Source of the DNA: Cesiribacter sp. SM1
GTDB lineage: Bacteria; Bacteroidota; Bacteroidia; Cytophagales; Cyclobacteriaceae
Direction: 5' to 3'
Length of the DNA stretch: 64,000 bases
Assembly (NCBI RefSeq): GCF_020178975.1
Contig: NZ_JAHXBU010000092.1
Location: 248,001 to 312,000, forward strand
Below the pieces are notes generated by a model that made no database searches, had not been told where the DNA came from, and was given only the letters and a program-made list of their open reading frames with translations. Shown in pieces: positions 17,763 through 26,689 of this stretch. Position numbers and translations under genes: made by a program. The first letter of the stretch is position 1. The number at the start of each line of letters is the position of its first letter.

Positions 17763-19256
17763 CTAATTGGCTGTTGCCTTTACTGTTTTAGTACTTGCCT
17801 CGCGTGTTTTGCCTTCTTTGAGCCATTGCGGCACTACCTGCTCCAGGTATTTGGTTTTGTTTGCTTTTTCTGCAGGAATGTCAAGACCTATGTACTGCTG
17901 CATGGCAACCTTGTTATTGAAATCAGGCATTTCCACAGGCTTATTGTAGCCCAGCTCTGCCAGCAGGCGTGATAGTTCTATTCTGGCCTCCTGTATTTTA
18001 CCGGTAGCTGAAGAAACTATTCTGCTGGTTTCAAGCGGTGCGTGGAAGGCCGCACCGTGTGAGGCCACTGCAAAGTCCCAGCGCCACTGAGCATGACGGA
18101 TGCCTTTCAAGATATCTGCCATTTGTGCTTCTGTAGCACCCAGATCCCATGCCTTTTTAGCTTCTATGTGCGCTTTGGCTATTTGTTTTTGCAGGTAGCT
18201 GGTACCTTCTTTAATTTTCTTCTGACGATCATAAACATCTGTCATCAGGTCTTCCTTTTTCTCACGGTGGCACACAAAGCAGGAGTTTTCCACGTTAGCA
18301 AGCGGAGAACCAATGTGGTGGTCTGTAAATTTCTGGCCACCTTCAGTCTTGTATGGCATATGGCAGTCGGCACAGGAAACACCTCTTTTAGCATGTACGC
18401 TTGATTTGAACAGCTCAAAGTCGGGGTGCTGTGCCTTGATCATTTTCGCTTTGCTGATAGGGTGCACCCAGTCACTGAAATCAATCTGGTCGTAATAAGC
18501 CTCCATGGCTTCTACTTCCATGCCATCTTTCCAGGGGAAGGTCAGGTAAGCGGCGCCCTCTTTGCCCGGTACTTTTTTATCGAAGTAGTATTCTACGTGG
18601 CACTGTGCACATACCAGGGAGCGCATCTCCTGGTGCGATGCCTGTTTAATGTCCTTACCCATTGCTTCATAAGCTTCTACCAGCGCAGGCCTGGTGATGG
18701 TCAGGTTCATGGTTTTAGGATCGTGGCAGTCGGCGCAACCAATAGGGTTAATTACTTCACTACCAAGGTCAGAGAATTTTTTGCTGTAGTACTCTGTTAC
18801 GCCCATCTCATCCATCAGCCTGGGTACGTCTGTGCTTTTACAGGTCCAGCAGGTGCTGGGCATTGCACCCTCCCCTTTTTCCATAGGCGCCCCGGTACGC
18901 AGGGTCTTATGTATATCTTCTACCGCATAAGCGTGACCTCTTGGCTGGTTATAGTCTTTGCTGAAAGCATAACCGGCCCAAAGCACAACCAGCTCTGCCT
19001 GCTCCTCCAGTACATCTTTATGGCCGCTGGTGTTATACAGGCTTTTAAAAGTGGTATCCCTGGTTTGCATATAAGACTGGTGCTGCCGTGGATAGTTAAG
19101 GCCCCAAACAGAGTCCCTGGGCTCTATACCCTCTATCTGCACCTGCGACTTATAAGCAAAACGGGCTTCTGCCTTACGGTCCATAATTGTTGTGGCCAGC
19201 ATCGCCAACAGAAACACTGCCACTAAAGTCCCCAGGAATAATATCCAGTTTTTCAT
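17763..19256 (-). CDS. nrfA: Ammonia-forming cytochrome c nitrite reductase NrfA
   Basis: The 497-residue protein has an N-terminal signal anchor and five haem motifs in the right order: the special active-site CWTCK, then CADCH, CAQCH, CADCH and CFVCH. The Lys-coordinated first haem is diagnostic for NrfA, which reduces nitrite to ammonium with six electrons in the periplasm. Conserved flanking residues include SCADCHMPYKTEGG and TDHHIGSP. It follows nrfH with a 74-base gap and is reduced by it. Length and haem count agree with the pentahaem family. Confidence 0.96.
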   Translation of the reverse strand: MKNWILFLGTLVAVFLLAMLATTIMDRKAEARFAYKSQVQIEGIEPRDSVWGLNYPRQHQSYMQTRDTTFKSLYNTSGHKDVLEEQAELVVLWAGYAFSKDYNQPRGHAYAVEDIHKTLRTGAPMEKGEGAMPSTCWTCKSTDVPRLMDEMGVTEYYSKKFSDLGSEVINPIGCADCHDPKTMNLTITRPALVEAYEAMGKDIKQASHQEMRSLVCAQCHVEYYFDKKVPGKEGAAYLTFPWKDGMEVEAMEAYYDQIDFSDWVHPISKAKMIKAQHPDFELFKSSVHAKRGVSCADCHMPYKTEGGQKFTDHHIGSPLANVENSCFVCHREKKEDLMTDVYDRQKKIKEGTSYLQKQIAKAHIEAKKAWDLGATEAQMADILKGIRHAQWRWDFAVASHGAAFHAPLETSRIVSSATGKIQEARIELSRLLAELGYNKPVEMPDFNNKVAMQQYIGLDIPAEKANKTKYLEQVVPQWLKEGKTREASTKTVKATAN

Positions 19257-19330
19257 TTGAGTATGATTGTTTTTTTGATCAGGAGAAATGTTTTGCGTAT
19301 AAAGCCCTGAATATCTGCTATTCAGCAGGC

Positions 19331-19984
19331 TTATTTAGCAGTAGGGTTGTTTGTTGATTTTTTGTTTGCTTCTATGGTTTCTTTAAGCCATTTAGGGATT
19401 ACGGCAGCTTTTTCTTTGGTATGTACTTCTATGTTTTCGATTTGAAGACCAACAGATGAGAGGCTCTTTACCCGGCCATGAGGCACTTCTCTGTGACATT
19501 CCCAGCAGGTGCGGTCGGTTCTGTGCACAGCGTGATCGGCAACTGAGGCTGTAAGTTTGGTGTCTACTACCCTATCTTCATGGCAGCGGATACAGTTGCT
19601 TTGAATCACCTCTACAGAAGGTTGCAGGGCCTTGATAACCTGTGGCTCGGCTCTTAATGTAAAGATGGAGGAATGGTAGAGCCCATCTTTTGCTTTGAAA
19701 TAGAACTTGCTGAACAGGTTATCCTGGGGCACGTGGCAATCGTTGCAATGCGCCACCTCGCGGTGCGAGCTGTGATTCCAGGTAATATACTGGGGCGTCA
19801 TTAAGTGGCAGTTGATGCAGGCCTTGGGATCATCCGATAGATACGAAACTGCGTTGCTTAGCTTCAGCACATAAAATCCCAGGCCCAGGAAAGAAGCCAC
19901 CAGGATAATGGCGGCCAGCCTCCATTTTTTTTGCGGTATCAGGCTGTATTTGAACAGAAACCGTCTTGATCTGTAGTTGACCAT
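19331..19984 (-). CDS. nrfH: NrfH, membrane tetrahaem quinol dehydrogenase
   Basis: The 217-residue protein has one N-terminal membrane helix (about residues 22-42) after a basic segment. Four haem motifs follow: CINCH, CNDCH, CIRCH and CWECH. The first is followed by Met (HLMTPQY), as in NrfH/NapC-family proteins, where this Met serves as an unusual haem ligand. It takes electrons from menaquinol and passes them to NrfA. It is the first gene of the nrf operon. Confidence 0.95.
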   Translation of the reverse strand: MVNYRSRRFLFKYSLIPQKKWRLAAIILVASFLGLGFYVLKLSNAVSYLSDDPKACINCHLMTPQYITWNHSSHREVAHCNDCHVPQDNLFSKFYFKAKDGLYHSSIFTLRAEPQVIKALQPSVEVIQSNCIRCHEDRVVDTKLTASVADHAVHRTDRTCWECHREVPHGRVKSLSSVGLQIENIEVHTKEKAAVIPKWLKETIEANKKSTNNPTAK

Positions 19985-20003
19985 AAGATCTGATTTTACT
20001 ATT

Positions 20004-20011
20004 CAAAACTA
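20004..20011 (-). promoter_or_regulatory. Candidate -7 promoter element of nrfHA
   Basis: On the minus strand this reads TAGTTTTG, an exact match to the Bacteroidota TAnnTTTG -7 box. It is 20 bases before the nrfH ATG. No TTTG sits at the normal -33 distance; that place is taken by the proximal copy of the direct repeat, which fits an activator-dependent promoter. Confidence 0.45.
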
Positions 20012-20025
20012 GCCCTACAAAATCT

Positions 20026-20061
20026 CTTATCTTATGATATAAATCAGCTTATGTTATGATA
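20026..20061 (-). promoter_or_regulatory. Direct repeat upstream of nrfH, likely regulator site
   Basis: Two 14-base copies, 20026-20039 (cttatcttatgata) and 20048-20061 (cttatgttatgata), differ at one base. Their starts are 22 bases apart, close to two helical turns. The proximal copy lies 15 bases upstream of the candidate -7 box. The arrangement suggests a dimer or pair of activators bound on one face. The sequence is not the TTGAC-type palindrome of HcpR/FNR-family regulators. Confidence 0.5.
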
Positions 20062-20228
20062 GAAATATGGGTTTAGAGCAGCATTAGCCGACATGCTGGT
20101 TAAATTCTGCGGGATTAGGAAACATTGATCCAATGGTTCTTGGTAACCATCAATATAACATCATAGCTGGAAAAGGCGTGGGCAATCGGCAGAAGCCAGC
20201 ACAAGTGCAGCTTAGTGCTGCACAAAGA

Positions 20229-20269
20229 AAAATCCCAGGTCTGTAATGGGTTGAACAGCCTGGGATTTT
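20229..20269 (-). other. Terminator-like hairpin
   Basis: An 11-bp stem (20229-20239 with 20259-20269) with a 19-base loop has an A-rich left flank, giving a T-rich tail on the minus strand. It lies about 320 bases past the terminator of the upstream gene, so it either backs that one up or ends an unannotated short transcript. Confidence 0.4.
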
Positions 20270-20592
20270 CAGGATTTAGATTAAAAAATCAGCCAATACA
20301 TCAGTTTAAAAAATAATCAGGATCTGTTAGCCTTTGTACAGACACTATGCCAGGAATAGATTCGATTTGAAAAACATGTTAAACGCCCCATTTACAGGAA
20401 GATGAATGGGTATTTTAAAAATAAAAGTATAAGTAGACCCTGAACAACACCTTTTCATTTTGATAAACTATTCTCATAATGTTTGGGTTGAGAAATAGCA
20501 AGAATGGGTGAAGGCATGCGCTGTTTGGCATTATGCTCCAGCGCTATCTAACTCCAAAGTTCATACAAGTTTTATTACCAATGACAGGCCTA

Positions 20593-20628
20593 AAAAAGAA
20601 TCGGGCAGATATTACAATACCTGCCCGA
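20593..20628 (-). terminator. Intrinsic terminator after first DUF6089 gene
   Basis: An 8-bp GC-rich stem (20601-20608 with 20621-20628) has a 12-base loop and a T-rich tail on the minus strand. It starts 27 bases after the stop at 20655. Confidence 0.75.
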
Positions 20629-20654
20629 AGGGATAATGGATTCTGTGATTAGGT

Positions 20655-21512
20655 CTATTTCTGTATTCTCAAAACTTCTTCAGGAATCCGGGTAGGTGTA
20701 TATACCACCTTGATACCTGTGATCAGGTAGCCATCAAAGTCTGTACTGTTTCCTCTTCTGTTACCGTTTGGCAAAGGGTTTAACCCCATTTCAGGCCTGC
20801 GGTCAGAGAGTGCCCTGGCAAGTGGGTCTTCAAAATTTTCTACGCCTCTGTAGGTAGTACTTACATCATCAAGATAATCTGTAAAAGTAAACCTGTAGCC
20901 AAGCTCAAGCGAAATGTCCCAGTTGGTGTTGAGATGTACAGCAATACCTGCTCCTACAGGAAATACCGGCATAACTGCACTGTAAGAGGTGCCTTCGGTT
21001 TTCAGCGGACGAAGTTTATGCCATTCTCCATTATAATTGGCTTTGGGGGTATTGGTTGTGAGTCCCACACCGGCAATAAGGTATGGATTAACAGGTGGTT
21101 TAGCAATTGAATACTTGTTAAACAGGTGCAGGAGCCCTACCAGGTTCAGTTCAAAATTATCTGCACGGAACGACAGGTTGCGGTCATAGATACCAGTGTT
21201 GGGATCATTCAGAGAGTCTGCACCGGAAATGCGATACCAGCTGATTTCCGTACGAAAGTGCAGTCGGTCATTTACCCGGTATTGTAGCCCCAGCTGGGTA
21301 CTTGGCTTTGCCCACAGTTGCTTTCTGTCGTCTTTCAGGTCTCCAAAATAAGAACTGATACCAAAGCCGGCAGAATAAAAAAAGGTGCCATGCCGGTTTT
21401 TTCTTTGATAAACACTTACCGGTTCGTCTATACCTTTACGGAACTGTGCTTCAGCAATTGTGCTGACAGACACAAGAATGCCGATTAAAACAGGAATTAC
21501 AGAAAATTTCAT
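20655..21512 (-). CDS. DUF6089 outer-membrane beta-barrel protein (copy 1)
   Basis: The 285-residue protein has a signal peptide (cleavage near AEAQ) and beta-barrel character. It contains the DUF6089 core motifs YSAGFGISSYFGDLKD near residue 50 and YRISGADSLND near 105, an FTDYLDDVSTTYRG motif near 210 and ALSDRRPEMGL near 235. The function is unknown in this family, which is common in Bacteroidota. It is a close paralogue of the gene at 21734-22594, with motifs in the same order along the whole length, so the pair arose by tandem duplication. Each copy has its own terminator, so they are probably transcribed separately. Confidence 0.85.
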   Translation of the reverse strand: MKFSVIPVLIGILVSVSTIAEAQFRKGIDEPVSVYQRKNRHGTFFYSAGFGISSYFGDLKDDRKQLWAKPSTQLGLQYRVNDRLHFRTEISWYRISGADSLNDPNTGIYDRNLSFRADNFELNLVGLLHLFNKYSIAKPPVNPYLIAGVGLTTNTPKANYNGEWHKLRPLKTEGTSYSAVMPVFPVGAGIAVHLNTNWDISLELGYRFTFTDYLDDVSTTYRGVENFEDPLARALSDRRPEMGLNPLPNGNRRGNSTDFDGYLITGIKVVYTPTRIPEEVLRIQK

Positions 21513-21669
21513 ATAAGAATAAGCATAAAAATCAGAGAAAATCTGCTGCCTACTAATCTGGTTTCACAAATCCTCCCCGTGCAAAAAAGTATACTTCCGC
21601 CCTAGACCAGATTCTCAAAATATTCCCATTATAGTGAAACAACAGGCTTAGATGTAGCAGAAAAAATGT

Positions 21670-21719
21670 ATTACCACAAGATCAGGCAGCCATTCGTTGC
21701 TGCCTGATCTTGTGGTAAT
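21670..21719 (-). terminator. Very stable terminator after second DUF6089 gene
   Basis: A perfect 21-bp stem (21670-21690 with 21699-21719) with an 8-base loop starts 14 bases past the stop at 21734. On the minus strand a run of T follows (plus-strand A run 21661-21666). Confidence 0.85.
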
Positions 21720-21733
21720 TAAGTAGTATTATA

Positions 21734-22594
21734 TTATCTGTGTTTAGGGTTTTTGATTCTTAAGAATGGCATATAAGTCACCTTAAGACCCGTAATCAGA
21801 TACCAGTCATTTACTCCGGTATTTCCCCTTTTACTACCGGCCTCTTTAGGCGGAAGCCCCATTTCCGGCCTACGGTCGGAAAGTGCCCTGGCAAGAGGGT
21901 CATCAAAATTTTCCACGCCCCTGAAGGTTGTACTTACATCGTCCAGGTAATCTGTAAAAGAAACCCGGTAGCCCCACTCTACAGAGATATCCCAGTTTCT
22001 GTTTACATGATAGGCCAGGCCAACACCAAATGGTACTACCAGCGCTACAGGACTATAGGAAACACCTTCGGTTTCCAGCCTGCGCAGGTTATGCCACTGT
22101 CCATTATAATAGGCATTAGGATTATTGCTTGTTAAGCCAATACCAGCAAATACATATGGATTAAGGGTAACGGAATTGGTTCTGGAGAACTTATTAAAGA
22201 ACTGGTAGAGAGCCACCACATTCCATTCGAAGTTATCGGCCCTGAACGAAAGATTACGTGCATAAATACCGGTTTCAACATCATTGAGCGAATCTGCTCC
22301 TGATATCCGGTACCAGGTAACCTCTGATCTGAAGTGCAGGTGGTCGCCGGCACGATACTGAACTCCCAGCTGAATGCTGGGCTTTACCCACAAATCTGTT
22401 CTGCTGTCTTTCAGATCGCCAAAATATGAACTTACCCCAACACCCAGGTTGTAAGAGAAAACACCGTGACGATTCCTTAGTTTATACTGGCTAAGTGCAT
22501 CTGTTAACAGATCACCTCCTTCTATCTGAGCTTCGGCTATGGTTCCTACTGAAACGAGTAAACAAGTTAAAAAAGTAAATATTCTATATTTCAT
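21734..22594 (-). CDS. DUF6089 outer-membrane beta-barrel protein (copy 2)
   Basis: The 286-residue paralogue of the 20655-21512 gene has a signal peptide (cleavage near AEAQ), the YNLGVGVSSYFGDLKDS motif, YRISGADSLND and FTDYLDDVSTTFRG. The region after the signal peptide differs most between the copies (GGDLLTDALSQYK here, RKGIDEPVSVYQ there). This suggests divergence at the N-terminal exposed segment while the barrel is kept. It lies between the first copy and the start of the polysaccharide locus. The role is unknown; an envelope or porin role is inferred from the barrel. Confidence 0.85.
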   Translation of the reverse strand: MKYRIFTFLTCLLVSVGTIAEAQIEGGDLLTDALSQYKLRNRHGVFSYNLGVGVSSYFGDLKDSRTDLWVKPSIQLGVQYRAGDHLHFRSEVTWYRISGADSLNDVETGIYARNLSFRADNFEWNVVALYQFFNKFSRTNSVTLNPYVFAGIGLTSNNPNAYYNGQWHNLRRLETEGVSYSPVALVVPFGVGLAYHVNRNWDISVEWGYRVSFTDYLDDVSTTFRGVENFDDPLARALSDRRPEMGLPPKEAGSKRGNTGVNDWYLITGLKVTYMPFLRIKNPKHR

Positions 22595-22728
22595 AATAAT
22601 TGGGCTAGAGTGAAAATCAAATTAAAAACCTACTTATTCACCACCTTCTTGAATTTCCCTCTTTAAGACTCTCCCTAAAAGGATAAGCCCTTTCCTTCAG
22701 CAACTTTTGAGTTACAATTTTGTTTGGA

Positions 22729-24696
22729 TTATTGTGATTTTGATTTTGAATACACATCCAGACGCTGGAACCTCGAATTTTTACTGATAAATTCAGGTAC
22801 GATCTGCTTCATCTTAGCAACAACCTTCAGGTCATCGCCATCACTGTTCAAAGAAAGAAGTTCATTGATATCTTTGGATACCTGGTGATAGCTGTATTCT
22901 CTTACTTTAGAGACCTGTATTTTTTTATGATAAGTTGGTATGGTACTTTCTTCTTTATTCAGTAGCTCCTCGTAGAGCTTTTCGCCTGGGCGCAGGCCTG
23001 TAAATATAATTTTGATATCAACATCTGGCCTGAAACCTGAAAGCTTGATCATTTTACGGGCCAGGTCTACAATTTTTACAGGTTCACCCATATCAAAGCA
23101 GAAGATCTCGCCACCTTTGCCCATTGTACCTGCTTCCAGCACCAGCTGTACAGCCTCTGGTATGGTCATAAAGTAACGGGTAATATCAGGGTGGGTAACC
23201 GTAACCGGTCCGCCTTTTTCAATCTGTGCCCTGAACCTTGGAATAACAGAGCCATTTGAGCCAAGTACATTGCCAAAACGGGTAGTAATAAATTTGGTTT
23301 GTGGAGCAGAATGATTGGCTTTTCCATTGCTCCTGCCATTTACATTACCGGCATTCATGCGCTGAAGTGACTGCACATATATTTCCGCAATGCGCTTGGA
23401 TGTACCCATCACATTAGTTGGGTTCACCGCTTTATCAGTAGAGATCATAACAAACTTCTCCACATCAAAAGTCATGGACAGGTCTGCCAGGTTCTTAGTA
23501 CCCTGTACATTAGTAAGGATTGCTTCAGTAGGGTTCCCCTCCATCATCGGCACATGCTTATAGGCTGCAGCATGGTACACGATCTGCGGCGAAAACTGAT
23601 CAAACATGGTGTACATCCGGTTAAAGTTCTGGATGTCTCCAATGAACACATACAGGTTGGCATCGGGAAAAGCCTCTTCCATTTCCAGCTGTAGCTCGTG
23701 CAGAGGTGTTTCTGCCTGATCGCATACAACCACCATTGCCGGATTGTAATTCAGCACCTGGCGTACAATTTCAGATCCTATAGAACCTGCAGCCCCCGTA
23801 ATAAGAATGCGCTTGCCAGCCAGATCGCCCGATATCTTTTCATTCTCGATCACAATTGGAGAACGCTGAAGCAGGTCTTCGATCTTAAGGTTCTTCATCT
23901 GGTTCATGCTTAGCTGCCCAGACATCCACTGTTCCGGAAGTGGAATAGTAATTACCTTAATTCCCAATTCAAGGCACTTTTCAAATATCTCTTTTTTGGC
24001 ATTTGATTTCAGGTCCTCATCATACGCCACCAGCTTATCGATATGACATTTGTACTTCAGCTTTTCCAGCTCGCTCACATGGTAAACACGCTTTTGCTGA
24101 ATCTCCTTATGGATCTTGTTTGAGTTATCGTCTATAAAGCCAATGATAGTTAAACGCCCCATGCCGCTGGTTTCCAGGGCCTGCTTGGCCAGTACAGAGA
24201 GGTTGTCAGAACCATATATCAGCACCCTTTCCTGCACTGCATCCGATGACTGGGATTTCATGTAATGAAACAATGACTTGATCCCGATCCTAAGCTTGAT
24301 GAGCAGCGAGGAAGAGATAAAGAAGCTTACCAGCAACACTGACAGGATATTTACATTTACCAGCGGGTATTCCGGTGTTAACCAGAAATAAGCCACAACA
24401 GCGTACACCACATTGGTTGTCAGCACTGCTGTAAAGATCCTGTACGCATCGTAGAGACTCGAATAACGGATAAGCCCTGTATGAACGCGCATCAGGTAAA
24501 ATACGCTAAGGGATAGCAGCATGTATACCCCTACATAGATAAAAAAGTAACCTCTTAAGATCAGTGAGAATTCAAATCGAAATAAGAGGAAAAAAGCAAA
24601 TGCAAAGGCCGTGCAATTAATCAGCTGATCAATTGACAGTATTATCCACCTGGGCAGGGCCTTATTTAGTAAAAATGATTTTACCGGGTTGTTCAT
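22729..24696 (-). CDS. Membrane nucleotide-sugar 4,6-dehydratase (CapD/WbpM/PglF-like)
   Basis: The 655-residue protein has four membrane helices in the first 145 residues, a first Rossmann-like region (about 155-270) and then the catalytic short-chain dehydrogenase domain. That domain has the NAD motif GAAGSIGSE near residue 298. The active site is the STDKAVNPTNVMGTSKR type, with the Met-x3-Lys form typical of long inverting or retaining 4,6-dehydratases in place of Tyr-x3-Lys. It should convert UDP-GlcNAc to a 4-keto-6-deoxy sugar, the first step to bacillosamine, QuiNAc or FucNAc sugars. The DegT aminotransferase at 27.7 kb and the PglC-type transferase at 31.5 kb could act next. It stands as a single gene with a 1-kb upstream gap. 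Confidence 0.88.
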   Translation of the reverse strand: MNNPVKSFLLNKALPRWIILSIDQLINCTAFAFAFFLLFRFEFSLILRGYFFIYVGVYMLLSLSVFYLMRVHTGLIRYSSLYDAYRIFTAVLTTNVVYAVVAYFWLTPEYPLVNVNILSVLLVSFFISSSLLIKLRIGIKSLFHYMKSQSSDAVQERVLIYGSDNLSVLAKQALETSGMGRLTIIGFIDDNSNKIHKEIQQKRVYHVSELEKLKYKCHIDKLVAYDEDLKSNAKKEIFEKCLELGIKVITIPLPEQWMSGQLSMNQMKNLKIEDLLQRSPIVIENEKISGDLAGKRILITGAAGSIGSEIVRQVLNYNPAMVVVCDQAETPLHELQLEMEEAFPDANLYVFIGDIQNFNRMYTMFDQFSPQIVYHAAAYKHVPMMEGNPTEAILTNVQGTKNLADLSMTFDVEKFVMISTDKAVNPTNVMGTSKRIAEIYVQSLQRMNAGNVNGRSNGKANHSAPQTKFITTRFGNVLGSNGSVIPRFRAQIEKGGPVTVTHPDITRYFMTIPEAVQLVLEAGTMGKGGEIFCFDMGEPVKIVDLARKMIKLSGFRPDVDIKIIFTGLRPGEKLYEELLNKEESTIPTYHKKIQVSKVREYSYHQVSKDINELLSLNSDGDDLKVVAKMKQIVPEFISKNSRFQRLDVYSKSKSQ

Positions 24697-25738
24697 TGAT
24701 TTTGATGTTGAAAAAAAACGCCGGGTAAGCGCTTAAATGTTTTGCTAAAAAATACCTTGTCATTTCTGACAAAATGAAAACCAATTTATGTTAGTCAAAT
24801 TTCATAAATCAGTATCGGTACATTATGTTTCCCAATCTAGACCAAAAGGAAAAAGTTTAACTGATTATTAATATCACCTTCTCCATCATATATTATCTAA
24901 ACATTCATATAAGGTTACGTGAGCGAACATCAAGGGTTACTCTTTGCACCTCCTTTTGTAATAAAACAAGTGCAGAAGGTATACAGGCAGCCCTGAAGCA
25001 TACTGACCATGCGCGTATTTCTAAAGTTTGGGGGAAATGGCATTCTGGTAAACACTGTACACTCTTCTGTTGATAAACAACCCTTACCTGTCTTACTATC
25101 AGGGCGTTACAAAACATCAGTACAGTTACACACCCTATATATGGTATAAAAGACAGGCTGGAGCGTATAACTGAAGTATTGAAGACGGCGATGTCTACCA
25201 GGCCAGCAATTAGTAAAATTACAATTTTGGCCTGGTCTCAAGGTTTGTTATTATAGCCGGCAATCTGCAGTTTGGTAAAGAAATCCAAAGGTGTTTAATT
25301 ATTCTTTGCTTTTTAGCAAATATAATAAAACAAAGATAGCCTAACATAAAAATGAATTTTACAGCTACAGATAAGCTGGTTCTTAAGTAAGAAATTGTAC
25401 ACTTTAGGCTTGTGCTTCAAACCTTCTGATTCAGGTATTAAGCTATTTTAGTCTATGTTTATTGATAACATTTATCACAAAATTCTGTTGTATACTATTT
25501 GCCTGCAGTATACAGGAGCAAGTGCCTCTTTTTATAAACAAGATGCTTAAGATTGTGGTATATAGTAAAAACTCTCATTAGACAAAAGCCTTGTATTTAT
25601 CATTGCTTTAACTTTTGATGAATGGAAAGTTTTGTAATCACTCCGGTGTTACCCGGAATTTATATAATATCTGCCCTGCTTAATTTTTACCTATACTCTA
25701 TAGTTAACAGCCGGCAGAGCTAACAAAGAATTAATATC
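24697..25738. other. 1-kb divergent intergenic region
   Basis: This AT-rich stretch separates the dehydratase gene (minus) from the deacetylase-like gene (plus). Only short open frames without coding character were seen, and no transposase remnant, tRNA or long repeat. It holds one clear hairpin (25197-25236). It probably carries promoters for both flanking genes, but no exact TAnnTTTG box was found close to either start. Confidence 0.5.
25197..25236. other. Isolated hairpin in intergenic region
   Basis: A 9-bp GC-rich stem (25197-25205 with 25228-25236) encloses a 22-base AT-rich loop. It is about 500 bases from either flanking start codon, so it is not an ordinary terminator of a known gene. 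It could end a small RNA or be a remnant of deleted sequence. Confidence 0.35.
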
Positions 25739-26689
25739 ATGACTGACTGGTTGCCTGCAGGAAAGAAGGCTGCGATATGTTTTAGTATCGACGATATTCA
25801 TCCTGCAAAAAGTACTGATTATTATGAAGCTGGTGGTGACCTTGATCAAGGAAGCCTGGGCCTTGTAAAGTGGCTGCTTGACCGGCATCCCAAGCTTAAG
25901 GTAACACTTTTTACAACTGCAGACTGGCGGCAGATCTCACCGGTACCAACCAGAAAAGCGCTGGCCGCAATACCCGGCCTAAGGGATAAGTTTTACCTGG
26001 CCGGGCGCTGGAAAAAGGGTAGCATGCAGCTGGACCGGCACCCCCGCTTTGTTGAGTTCCTGAATGCCTGGGACAGGGCAGAAATTGCATTCCATGGATT
26101 ATACCATACCCACAAGGGACTTAAAATTCCTGTAGAATTTCAGAACCAGTCGGAAAAGAAATTTAGCTGGATGCTCGATGAAATGATCAGGATCTTTGAG
26201 CAGGCAAAACTGCAACATGTAAAGGGCATTTGCCCTCCGGGCTGGAATGCTCCTGACAGTCTTTTGAACCAGCTGGTGGCACACGGTATCAGGTACGTTA
26301 ATTCTGCACGGGATATTTTCACTGAAATATCTTCTGATGCAATCACCAATATGAGCGGGATAAAAGGGGTGCCCCTGATCTATCCTAAGTTTCTGAAGAA
26401 TGATCAGCTATTGCATATACCGGCAAACTTTCAGGCAACCTCTACACCTGAAAGAGCAAAACAGATCCTGGAGAACGGTGGTTTACTATCTATCAAAGCC
26501 CACATTGTAAAAACTGCCATGGGTTTCACCATCCTGGATGGTGTTGACCAGCTGTACATGAACTACCTGGATGTGCTGCTTGGCTCTCTTGAAAACGAAT
26601 ATGGCGACTCCTTATGGTGGACCTCTATGGGCGAAATCACCGATTATACATTTGCGCAAAAATCCAAAGTAAAAGAAGTAGCTGCTTAA
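25739..26689 (+). CDS. Polysaccharide-deacetylase-like protein (NodB fold)
   Basis: The 316-residue protein has a degenerate NodB pattern: FSIDDIHP near residue 16 in place of TFDDG, HGLYHTHKG near residue 121 giving the His-x3-His metal pair, and CPPGWNAPD near residue 163. This suggests a metal-dependent de-N-acetylase of the carbohydrate esterase 4/DUF2334 kind. There is no signal peptide, so it should act in the cytoplasm, perhaps on a nucleotide sugar or lipid-linked precursor. Its stop overlaps the ATG of the next GNAT gene (TAATG). The ATG at 25739 is the only reasonable start. Confidence 0.7.
   Translation: MTDWLPAGKKAAICFSIDDIHPAKSTDYYEAGGDLDQGSLGLVKWLLDRHPKLKVTLFTTADWRQISPVPTRKALAAIPGLRDKFYLAGRWKKGSMQLDRHPRFVEFLNAWDRAEIAFHGLYHTHKGLKIPVEFQNQSEKKFSWMLDEMIRIFEQAKLQHVKGICPPGWNAPDSLLNQLVAHGIRYVNSARDIFTEISSDAITNMSGIKGVPLIYPKFLKNDQLLHIPANFQATSTPERAKQILENGGLLSIKAHIVKTAMGFTILDGVDQLYMNYLDVLLGSLENEYGDSLWWTSMGEITDYTFAQKSKVKEVAA

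Larger units (their letters stand above)
19985..20654. other. Intergenic region between nrfH and first DUF6089 gene
   Basis: This 670-base stretch holds the nrf promoter region (20004-20061), a terminator-like hairpin near 20229-20269 and the terminator at 20593-20628. Between about 20270 and 20590 no convincing gene, tRNA or repeat was seen. Open frames there are short and low in coding character. Confidence 0.5.

Noticed and set aside
18426-19226. A 266-residue plus-strand open frame opposite nrfA
   Set aside because: It lies wholly within nrfA, which has five haem motifs. The opposite frame is a shadow produced by codon bias.
20229-20269. Hairpin as a riboswitch for the nrf operon
   Set aside because: It is upstream of the promoter region and oriented away from nrfH, so it cannot be in the nrf leader.
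24905-25117. Possible 70-residue gene on the minus strand in the 1-kb gap
   Set aside because: Its composition is rich in Cys and Arg, it has no recognisable domain or ribosome-binding site, and it looks like a random open frame.
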